DNA of 25,793 nt from a virus: positions 1 to 25,793 of IMG/VR virus record IMGVR_UViG_3300023119_001752, one strand, 5' to 3'. Both the position numbers and the translations under genes were made by a program. The notes beneath the pieces are model-generated. The model searched no databases. It saw nothing but the letters and a program-made list of their open reading frames with translations, and was not told the DNA's origin. This document shows, in pieces, positions 15,733-21,635 of this stretch (position 1 is the first letter of the stretch; the number at the start of each line of letters is the position of its first letter).

Positions 15733-16310
15733 AGTATAGAATTTTATTAGTCGCATTAGAAGCAGAGCTGCCTTACAAGCAAGCGCCTAAAAACTGTAAA
15801 GTTATCTACACAGGAGTAGGTAAAGTAAATGCTGCCTTCGCAGCTACTCAAGCAATAGCAGAAGCCCATTCATTAGGCTTCCATCCTGAAGTTTATAATT
15901 ATGGTACTGTAGGCACATGCAATCATGACTTGCAAGGACTACATCGCATTACAAAATTTGTTCAACGTGACATGAACGCAGAGCCCCAAGCGCCGCGAGG
16001 AGTAACACCGTTTGAAGCTGGTTTACCTTACTTAGATTTTTCATTGGATATGACTCATAGCTTAACTTTAGGCACTGGTGATCAATTTGTACATAAGCAA
16101 GAAACATGGTTAACTGATAATAATATAGATATTGTTGATATGGAAGCATATGCTATTGCAAGTATTTGTAAAAAAATGAATGTAAACTTTACTTGTTATA
16201 AGTATATTACAGATTATGTCGGTACACCGCATCAAGCAGATGTTTGGCAATCACGTATAGCAGACGGTGTTGATGAATTTTTGAAAGTTATGAATGACAT
16301 ACATAGTTAA
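15729..16310 (+). CDS. MTA/SAH nucleosidase-like (nucleoside phosphorylase family) protein
   Basis: The start is the ATG overlapping the thymidine kinase stop; the open frame continues upstream but only inside that gene. The 193-residue product ([18 protein letters not shown]) has the MTAN fold pattern: [14 protein letters not shown] near residues 25-39, [11 protein letters not shown] with Glu139 (ribose-binding ME), and YITDYVG with Asp162 at the position of the catalytic Asp of MTA/SAH nucleosidase. Bacterial MTAN is ~230 residues, so this form is shortened in the middle. It would cleave methylthioadenosine, S-adenosylhomocysteine or a related nucleoside to adenine and a sugar. That could relieve product inhibition of methyltransferases or feed purine salvage (inference). 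The end overlaps the ferredoxin gene by 17 bases. Confidence 0.75.
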   Translation: MKYRILLVALEAELPYKQAPKNCKVIYTGVGKVNAAFAATQAIAEAHSLGFHPEVYNYGTVGTCNHDLQGLHRITKFVQRDMNAEPQAPRGVTPFEAGLPYLDFSLDMTHSLTLGTGDQFVHKQETWLTDNNIDIVDMEAYAIASICKKMNVNFTCYKYITDYVGTPHQADVWQSRIADGVDEFLKVMNDIHS

Positions 16311-16635
16311 CGATAATTGTATCCGTTGTAAGCATATGGACTGTGTAGAAGTATGTCCTGTTGACTGTTTTTACGAAGGTGAAAATATGCTAGTAATTAA
16401 TCCAGACGAATGCATTGACTGCGGCGTTTGTGAACCTGAATGTCCTGCTGATGCTATTCAAGCTGACTCTGCAGAAGGTGTCGAGCACTGGGTAGAATTT
16501 AATCAAAAGTGGAGTGAGCAGTGGCCTAACATCACTGTTATGCGTAAAGACGATGTGCCTGCAGATGCTGAACAATGGCATGGCGTTGAAGGTAAAATAA
16601 AATATTTTTCAGAACAACCAGGAAAAGGCGATTAA
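16294..16635 (+). CDS. fdxA: 7Fe ferredoxin (3Fe-4S/4Fe-4S), FdxA type
   Basis: This 113-residue protein is full length for the alphaproteobacterial FdxA family (about 112) and closely follows its sequence pattern. Cysteines lie at 9, 12, 17, 21, 25, 40, 43, 46 and 50. By analogy to Azotobacter ferredoxin I, Cys9, 17 and 50 would hold the 3Fe-4S cluster, and Cys21, 40, 43 and 46 the 4Fe-4S cluster; Cys12 and Cys25 would be free. The [16 protein letters not shown] linker is the family signature, and the C-terminal half contains the expected WPNIT segment. It is a soluble low-potential electron carrier. Phages more often carry plant-type 2Fe-2S ferredoxins. The gene overlaps the nucleosidase gene by 17 bases and shares TAATG with thyX. 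Its redox partner is not visible. Confidence 0.9.
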   Translation: MTYIVNDNCIRCKHMDCVEVCPVDCFYEGENMLVINPDECIDCGVCEPECPADAIQADSAEGVEHWVEFNQKWSEQWPNITVMRKDDVPADAEQWHGVEGKIKYFSEQPGKGD

Positions 16636-17312
16636 TGAATATAAAATTAGTTAGTTATTCACAACCAGCAGAAGAGTTTAAAAACGAAGGTATTAACGAT
16701 GTGCAAGACCTCATTGCTTTTTGTGCAAGAGTTAGCAATCCTTCTAATCAAATTAATACAGAAACATCAAAAAAATTAATTAAGTATCTAATTACACATA
16801 AACATTGGTCACCGCTTGAAATGACTAGTGCTTGTCTAGAAATTAATACAACACGGGACATTGCTAGACAGATTCTGCGGCACAGGTCATTTAGCTTCCA
16901 AGAATTTTCTCAACGCTATGCTAATCCTGCAGAATTCGGTGATCAATTTGTTGTTCGAGAAGCTCGCCTGCAAGATACTAAAAATAGACAAAACTCTATT
17001 GATGTAAAAGATGCAGAACTACAAGCTTGGTGGGATGGACAACAAAAATTTGTAATTGACCATGTAGCACGAATATACCAAGAAGCTATTGACCGTGGTA
17101 TTGCTAAAGAGCAAGCAAGAGCAATATTGCCAGAGGGTAATACAAAATCTAGATTGTATGCAAATGGTACAATAAGAAGTTGGATTCATTACATTGAACT
17201 TAGAGCAGCAAATGGCACTCAAAAAGAGCATATGGAAATTGCACAAGTTTGTGCAAAAGTAATTGCACATATATTCCCATTAGCAAACGACTTGCTTGAA
17301 AACGTTAGCTAA
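16635..17312 (+). CDS. thyX: FAD-dependent thymidylate synthase ThyX
   Basis: This 225-residue protein contains the ThyX signature RHRx7S: Arg82-His83-Arg84 through Ser92 (RHRSFSFQEFSQRY), where FAD and dUMP bind. Other conserved segments are HWSPLEM at residues ~57-63, ARAILPEG near 157-164, RSWIHYIELR near 177-186, and EHMEIAQ near 196-202. It methylates dUMP to dTMP using methylenetetrahydrofolate and reduced FAD, without the DHFR-linked step of ThyA. It gives the phage a de novo thymidylate supply alongside thymidine kinase. The start overlaps the ferredoxin stop (TAATG) and its stop overlaps the next start (TAATG). A contribution of the neighbouring ferredoxin to flavin reduction is speculation; NADPH is the usual donor. 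Confidence 0.95.
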   Translation: MNIKLVSYSQPAEEFKNEGINDVQDLIAFCARVSNPSNQINTETSKKLIKYLITHKHWSPLEMTSACLEINTTRDIARQILRHRSFSFQEFSQRYANPAEFGDQFVVREARLQDTKNRQNSIDVKDAELQAWWDGQQKFVIDHVARIYQEAIDRGIAKEQARAILPEGNTKSRLYANGTIRSWIHYIELRAANGTQKEHMEIAQVCAKVIAHIFPLANDLLENVS

Positions 17313-17524
17313 TGCCATTTATAGGTTGGGATAAACAACGAAAAATTAGATGGCATAAAAAATTTGCTTTTTTGCCAACTAAAACAGCTAGTGGGAAAAC
17401 TATTTGGTTTTCCCACTACTATGTCCGCACTATAGAAATTGTACGAGGTAATTCTGTAACTATAGAATCGATAGGTACAACTTATACATATAATGAATAT
17501 TTAAAATATATGTTGATCCGTTAA
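17312..17524 (+). CDS. Small hypothetical protein
   Basis: This 70-residue basic protein (IRWHKKFAFLPTKTASGKTI, then WFSHYYVRTIEIVRGN) has a strand-rich pattern that could form a small beta-barrel-like fold, but I recognise no family. Its start overlaps the thyX stop (TAATG) and its stop shares TTAA with the stop of phoH on the other strand. The tight coupling argues that it is real. It is the last gene of the metabolic run. Confidence 0.6.
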   Translation: MPFIGWDKQRKIRWHKKFAFLPTKTASGKTIWFSHYYVRTIEIVRGNSVTIESIGTTYTYNEYLKYMLIR

Positions 17525-18198
17525 TTGTAAACTCTTAATATTTCAGCTACTACTGGATGACGCTCTATATCGTAACGATCAAATTGCACGGTTGATATAT
17601 GTGATGTGGGTGTTCGCACTAATCTATTTAAGAAAAGCATAAGGCCATTATCTTGAGATCTATCTGCTTGCTCTAAATCACCAGTTATTGCCATTTTACT
17701 GTTTTCGCCTATTCTAGTTAAAAACATTTTCATTTGATTGTCTGTTGTATTTTGCATCTCGTCGCCAATTATATAAGAATTTTTAAATGTTCGCCCACGC
17801 ATAAATGCCAGGGGAGCTATCTCGATTACTTCTTCATACATCATCGATTCTATTTTGGATTTTGGAAAATGTTCTAAAAGTACGTCTCTTACTGGACGTA
17901 TCCATGGCGCCATTTTTTCTAGAATATCACCTGGTAAATGACCCAGTTCTTCGTCTGTTTCTACAACTGGTCGAGTTACTATAATTTTATCTACTTTTTT
18001 TTCTTTAAATGCCTTTATTGCTGCCTTTACTGCTAGTAATGTTTTTCCTGTGCCTGCTGGCCCAGTACCAACTACAATGTGTTGATTAAAATCTAGTAAC
18101 CTCCTTATGTATTCATCTTGTTTTATGTTTCTAGGTTGTAATTGTATTATATCCTTAGCGTAGCTGTTTTGTTTTTCAACTTTCCGCTTTGCACCCAT
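17521..18198 (-). CDS. phoH: PhoH-like P-loop ATPase
   Basis: This 225-residue protein, read right to left, has the PhoH core: Walker A GPAGTGKT at 46-53, the VTRPVVETDEELGHLPGD motif at 74-91, and Walker B IIGDEMQNT with Asp146-Glu147. TGDLEQAD follows, then a C-terminal RHPVVAEIL segment. It lacks the N-terminal extension of longer bacterial PhoH proteins. PhoH is widespread in marine phages. Its phosphate-starvation link comes from the E. coli name, and an RNA or stress-related ATPase role is likely but unproven. It is the only minus-strand gene. The start is well supported by GAGGAG 8-13 bases upstream (plus-strand complement near 18205-18212). Its stop overlaps that of the facing gene at TTAA. 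Confidence 0.92.
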   Translation of the reverse strand: MGAKRKVEKQNSYAKDIIQLQPRNIKQDEYIRRLLDFNQHIVVGTGPAGTGKTLLAVKAAIKAFKEKKVDKIIVTRPVVETDEELGHLPGDILEKMAPWIRPVRDVLLEHFPKSKIESMMYEEVIEIAPLAFMRGRTFKNSYIIGDEMQNTTDNQMKMFLTRIGENSKMAITGDLEQADRSQDNGLMLFLNRLVRTPTSHISTVQFDRYDIERHPVVAEILRVYN

Positions 18199-18236
18199 TT
18201 AGCGTCTCCTCTGCTTGAGCTTTATCTCCCTACAAA

Positions 18237-18244
18237 ATATTTAT
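18237..18244 (-). promoter_or_regulatory. Possible late-type promoter box for phoH
   Basis: Read on the minus strand the octamer is ATAAATAT, one base from the ATAAATAC boxes of this window. It lies 39 bases before the phoH start codon, leaving room for a short leader and the GAGGAG ribosome site. AT-richness makes chance matches fairly likely, so this is tentative. With the opposite box at 18281 it would make the 109-base gap a divergent late promoter. Confidence 0.35.
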
Positions 18245-18280
18245 GTACATCTACAAATTGAAATATACTGCTTTTGCAAG

Positions 18281-18288
18281 ATAAATAC
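18281..18288 (+). promoter_or_regulatory. T4-like late promoter box ATAAATAC
   Basis: ATAAATAC ends 20 bases before the ATG at 18308 and is followed by an AAGGA ribosome sequence. It sits in the divergent gap between phoH and the rightward late genes, and would drive the run of unknown late genes and the lysis genes. Confidence 0.6.
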
Positions 18289-18307
18289 TTTATAAGGAAT
18301 ATATACA

Positions 18308-18859
18308 ATGTACACTGTAGAAAATTTACTAGATAACTTATCAGACATTTATAATCAAAATACCAGTTTCTCAATTTTAAAAGATTTTGAAAGAGTTTTA
18401 GACGAGTTTTTTGATATATATGTGTTTGACAATTGGGAACACGGAGAAATTGTAAAAGGACCAATCATATCCAAATATTGGGTTACTTGCTATTTCATGT
18501 GGGACGACGATAAGCGTCCTGATCTTAGTGTGTTAGAAAGATTCAAATCTAATAATTGTATGAGCAAGACCGGTACTAGTTATTTTATAGAGCCTATCCG
18601 TATTTTAAAACCTGAAGATATTAGGCCAGGCACTAAAAAAGGCAAACTCAAACGTAAAAAGGTTTTTGTTATTGGAATTAAAGTGCCAAAGACTTTATTA
18701 AAAAACGTTTATGCTGGTCAAGATATCTTTAAGAAAGCAGAAGCAGAAGCAGCTGAACAAGGTTTGGCTCCTAATGCGCCGGCTGAAGACATGGGACTAG
18801 GACAGCCCCCGGTTACTGATGCTGCAATGGGCGCACCGTCTGTACCAGGAGTAATATAA
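18308..18859 (+). CDS. Conserved late protein of unknown function
   Basis: This 183-residue protein has a conserved-looking first part: VENLLDNLSDIYNQNTSF, SILKDFERVLDEFFDIYVF, GPIISKYWVTCYFMW. It has a basic centre (PGTKKGKLKRKKVFVIGIKV), and a low-complexity Ala/Pro/Gly tail of ~45 residues (AEAEAAEQGLAPNAPAEDM and so on). I recall this layout from proteins of T4-like marine phages, without a function. The late-promoter box upstream and the TAATG-type coupling to the next gene suggest a virion or assembly role. The gap to the lysis genes is nil. No T4 counterpart is recognised. Confidence 0.7.
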   Translation: MYTVENLLDNLSDIYNQNTSFSILKDFERVLDEFFDIYVFDNWEHGEIVKGPIISKYWVTCYFMWDDDKRPDLSVLERFKSNNCMSKTGTSYFIEPIRILKPEDIRPGTKKGKLKRKKVFVIGIKVPKTLLKNVYAGQDIFKKAEAEAAEQGLAPNAPAEDMGLGQPPVTDAAMGAPSVPGVI

Positions 18860-19572
18860 TGGGCTTACTAGCAAACGATTTGCAAGATTTAGTTAAAAAA
18901 ACCTTCGAAGTCGATACATATGCAAGTAAGATGGGCGAGGATAAAAACATAATAACCCTAAGCTTCAGCGTTAAACATGAGTCGCCTGCTAAAGATCTTG
19001 TTAAATTTTTAGAATCCGGATATGATTTTATATTAGATGCTGCGGTTTCTAGTGGCGAGCAGGATGATGGGAGATATAGAGTTTTTGTAGAAATGGAACG
19101 TAATAAACATTCAATAGACAATATAGAAATTTTATTAAGAGACATTTCTAAGCTAACAAGAATAAATGAATGGAAATTTAGATATTATAAAAATTTCAAA
19201 ACCTATGACGCAACAAAAGATACACTTGCGCAAATTATCCCTACCGATCCTAACCGCTACGGCATTGACCGAAAAGTTGCTGAAAGTTACAATGCTGAAA
19301 GCTTTTTTAGCAAAAGTCACGTAGATACTATTATTCTAGACGAAAACCAAATAATTTTGAAAAAACTATATTCAGATCCTATCGCACTTAAAATAATTGA
19401 CTTTAATTCACATAGAGAGATATTTGAAAATCTAACTGAGAGTTATAACTATAACGATTTTGCAGAAGTAATATACTTTGTAAAATATCTAGGTGACTAC
19501 GATATAACAAAATACGGTAATAAAATAATTATAGAAAACGATGGATATTGTTTGGTTACAGAAAGGCTTTAA
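18859..19572 (+). CDS. Conserved late protein, possible virion component
   Basis: This 237-residue protein starts MGLLANDLQDLVKKTFEVDT and is mixed alpha/beta with no membrane segment or catalytic motif that I recognise. The first half contains ITLSFSVKHESPAKDLV and RYRVFVEMERNKHSIDNI, which read like a small alpha/beta domain. A second segment (FSKSHVDTIILDENQIILKK, then VTERL at the end) follows. The start overlaps the preceding stop by one base (TAATG) and the end abuts the inner-membrane spanin gene. Co-expression with a late promoter suggests a structural or assembly function, but this is inference only. Confidence 0.65.
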   Translation: MGLLANDLQDLVKKTFEVDTYASKMGEDKNIITLSFSVKHESPAKDLVKFLESGYDFILDAAVSSGEQDDGRYRVFVEMERNKHSIDNIEILLRDISKLTRINEWKFRYYKNFKTYDATKDTLAQIIPTDPNRYGIDRKVAESYNAESFFSKSHVDTIILDENQIILKKLYSDPIALKIIDFNSHREIFENLTESYNYNDFAEVIYFVKYLGDYDITKYGNKIIIENDGYCLVTERL

Positions 19573-20055
19573 ATGTTCAAAGCACAATTAATTTTAATAC
19601 TAGTGATAGCACTTATACCCATAGGTATAGGCGGATACTGGTACGTAAATAGTTTACAACGGGCTTTGGAAATTTCAAGGGCTAATGAAGCAAAGTTACA
19701 GCAAGCCGTTGCTACAAACGAAGAAACAATAAAAGTTTTACAACGTGATTTTCAAGCAGCAACACAAGAATTACAAAAAGTAAATGATGAGTTTGCTGCT
19801 ATACGTAAACAAAATCAAAATTTAATAGGAAAACTAGAAAGGCACGATTTAGGTTTATTAGGCGAAGCAAAACCAGTATTAGTCGAACGTATTATTAATA
19901 GAGCAACTGATAAAGCTAATAGATGTATAGAGATTCTAAGTGGCGCTGATTTAACTGAAGATGAGTTAAATGCAGCAACGCCTAATGGTTTTAATAGTGA
20001 ATGTCCATGGCTATGGACCCCTCCTGTAACCGAAGGAGAGGAAACAAATGATTAA
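19573..20055 (+). CDS. Inner-membrane spanin (Rz-like) candidate
   Basis: This 160-residue protein has one N-terminal membrane segment at residues ~4-25 (AQLILILVIALIPIGIGG) and a long charged coiled-coil stretch at ~30-90 (ALEISRANEAKLQQAV, VLQRDFQAATQELQKVN), followed by a periplasmic C-terminal part. This is the standard i-spanin design, in which the coiled coil crosses the periplasm and joins an outer-membrane lipoprotein to fuse the two membranes at lysis. The C-terminal part has Cys117 and Cys144 and a Pro-rich end (CPWLWTPPVTEGEE). The next gene, which overlaps by 8 bases, encodes a lipoprotein; that arrangement strongly supports the spanin call. No sequence-level Rz family match is claimed. 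Confidence 0.75.
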   Translation: MFKAQLILILVIALIPIGIGGYWYVNSLQRALEISRANEAKLQQAVATNEETIKVLQRDFQAATQELQKVNDEFAAIRKQNQNLIGKLERHDLGLLGEAKPVLVERIINRATDKANRCIEILSGADLTEDELNAATPNGFNSECPWLWTPPVTEGEETND

Positions 20056-20416
20056 AAAAATTATTATATCTGCAATTGCTATTATTGCTTTAACTAGTTG
20101 TAGTTTACCAAATGTAACACCTGTTGAAGTTACAAGTGCACCTACAGAAAGACTAAAATTAACATTGCCAAACATCGATCCAGTTACACAAAAAGAAGTT
20201 AAATGGATTCTAATAACCGAAGAAAACTACGAGCAAGTATTTAATGATTTAAAAGAAACAGGTGAACCAGTAGTATTTTTTGCTCTTACTGATACAGGTT
20301 ATGCAAATATATCAATAAACTATCAAAATGCAAGACAAATTATTCAGCAACAGCAGGCTATTATAGCTGCATACGAAAATTATTATGTAAATGTAGACAA
20401 TTTAGAAGTTAAATAA
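20048..20416 (+). CDS. Outer-membrane lipoprotein spanin (Rz1-like) candidate
   Basis: This 122-residue protein starts with a lipoprotein signal (MIKKIIISAIAIIALTSCS): basic start, hydrophobic core, and lipobox Leu15-Thr16-Ser17-Cys18. Cys18 would be lipidated after signal peptidase II cleavage. The mature part is Thr/Pro-rich at first (LPNVTPVEVTSAPTERLK), with a globular-looking middle and a short helical end (ARQIIQQQQAIIAAYENYY). It overlaps the Rz-like gene by 8 bases, as expected for an i-spanin/o-spanin pair. It is longer than lambda Rz1 (60 residues), so it may have an extra domain. Confidence 0.75.
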   Translation: MIKKIIISAIAIIALTSCSLPNVTPVEVTSAPTERLKLTLPNIDPVTQKEVKWILITEENYEQVFNDLKETGEPVVFFALTDTGYANISINYQNARQIIQQQQAIIAAYENYYVNVDNLEVK

Positions 20417-20443
20417 CAATACACATATTAATGGGAGAGGGAT

Positions 20444-20785
20444 ATGGGTAAAACATTAGAAGCTAATTCTATCTATAATCAGTTTGATGAAGATGGTGAC
20501 GGAGTAGTAACTGACGAAGAAATGCGTAAGGCAGAGCGTATGATACAAATTGAAAATGATGATAAAAAACAAGATGCGCAACGTAATATGGCTTGGTTTG
20601 CACTAGGCGGTATGCTCCTGTATCCTTTTTCGATTATACTTACTAGTGCATTAGGCTTTGACACTGCTGGTCAACTATTAAAGGATATTGCTCCTACATA
20701 TTTTGTATCTGTTGCTGCTATTGTAGCTGCGTTCTATGCAAAAGAAGGTGTTGAAAACTTCGGTAAGAAAAAAGACTCTGAATAA
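20444..20785 (+). CDS. EF-hand membrane protein, holin candidate
   Basis: This 113-residue protein has a canonical EF-hand loop at residues 15-26 ([12 protein letters not shown], with Asp1, Asp3, Asp5, Gly6, Thr9 and Glu12 in their expected places). A charged helix follows, then two membrane segments: ~50-72 ([17 protein letters not shown]) and ~84-99 ([16 protein letters not shown]). The end is basic (FGKKKDSE). Two transmembrane helices, small size and adjacency to the spanin pair fit a class II holin, and similar EF-hand proteins are known in marine T4-like phages to my recollection. Calcium control of hole formation is my inference. A strong GGGAGAGGG ribosome site precedes it. No endolysin is recognised nearby. 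Alternative: an unrelated calcium-binding membrane protein. Confidence 0.6.
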   Translation: MGKTLEANSIYNQFDEDGDGVVTDEEMRKAERMIQIENDDKKQDAQRNMAWFALGGMLLYPFSIILTSALGFDTAGQLLKDIAPTYFVSVAAIVAAFYAKEGVENFGKKKDSE

Positions 20786-20793
20786 GTATATGC

Positions 20794-21567
20794 ATGGACC
20801 ATTATGCAACATTAGGTATACATAAGTCAGCTTCAACTGATGATATCAAGGCTGCGTTTAAAAAACTAGCCTTGCAATATCATCCTGATAAAGGCGGCGA
20901 TAGTAAACATTTTGCGAAAATTACAGAAGCATATGATGTTTTAAGTAACGCTGACAAGAGACATGAATATGACAACCCAACAGATTTTAACTTTACAACA
21001 GATGATATTTTTAGTCAGTGGGTAAACAAACAACGCTACCATCGAAATCAAAATATAAAAATTACATATAGTATTGATTTCATAGACCAATTTACAGGAA
21101 AAACAACTAGTATAAGTTACAAATTACCTAACGGCAATACAAAAGAGGTAGTAATTAAAATACCTAAAGGCATAACACACGGCCAGCAATTAACATTTTC
21201 AAAACTAGGCGACGATACAAATCCCTATATTAAGCCAGGCTCTTTAATACTAGATATAAAAGTAAAAAATGATACAAACTGGTCAAGGGACGGAAATGAC
21301 ATAAGAACTAGTATAGATATCAACGTGTTTGATTTAATTCTAGGCACAACTATTCACGTAAATTTACCAACTGAACAAAAATTTAAATTAAATATTAAGC
21401 CAGGAACAAAGCCAAATACTGTACTAAATATACCAGAATATGGAGTACCTCATTTGAGCACAGGATTGTCAGGCAATGTTCTTATAAAACTCAACGCCGT
21501 TATACCAGAAATAACCGATAACCAAATCCTTAATCAAATTGAAAAAATTCGAGACACAATAGGATGA
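20794..21567 (+). CDS. DnaJ-like J-domain co-chaperone
   Basis: This 257-residue protein has a full J domain at residues ~1-65 ([20 protein letters not shown]), with the HPD motif at 30-32 in YHPDKGGD, which stimulates DnaK ATPase. It lacks the zinc-finger repeats (CxxCxGxG), so it is a type II (CbpA-like) J protein. Residues ~86-257 resemble the DnaJ C-terminal substrate-binding domains: [70 protein letters not shown]. The Gly/Phe linker is very short. It would recruit host DnaK to phage or host substrates. It is followed by a hairpin and then a Clp unfoldase gene, which together suggest a chaperone group. No strong ribosome site is seen before the ATG. Confidence 0.85.
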   Translation: MDHYATLGIHKSASTDDIKAAFKKLALQYHPDKGGDSKHFAKITEAYDVLSNADKRHEYDNPTDFNFTTDDIFSQWVNKQRYHRNQNIKITYSIDFIDQFTGKTTSISYKLPNGNTKEVVIKIPKGITHGQQLTFSKLGDDTNPYIKPGSLILDIKVKNDTNWSRDGNDIRTSIDINVFDLILGTTIHVNLPTEQKFKLNIKPGTKPNTVLNIPEYGVPHLSTGLSGNVLIKLNAVIPEITDNQILNQIEKIRDTIG

Positions 21568-21580
21568 AAAAAAACTTTAC

Positions 21581-21605
21581 AATTGTAAGCTAAGGCCTTA
21601 CAATT
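21581..21605 (+). other. Hairpin between dnaJ-like and clp-like genes
   Basis: AATTGTAAG at 21581-21589 is the exact complement of CTTACAATT at 21597-21605, giving a 9-base-pair stem with a 7-base loop (CTAAGGC). The loop side also includes the palindrome TAAGGCCTTA, and the left side is part of the palindrome TTACAATTGTAA. No U-run follows, so a simple terminator is not clear. It could be an operator, an RNA-processing site or a weak terminator. Confidence 0.45.
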
Positions 21606-21635
21606 AGTTATTAATGAAAGAGTGAAACTTACTAT

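Noticed and set aside
20444-20785. Endolysin in the lysis cassette
   Set aside because: No lysozyme, amidase or peptidase motif occurs in this or the neighbouring genes; the protein is a short EF-hand membrane protein.
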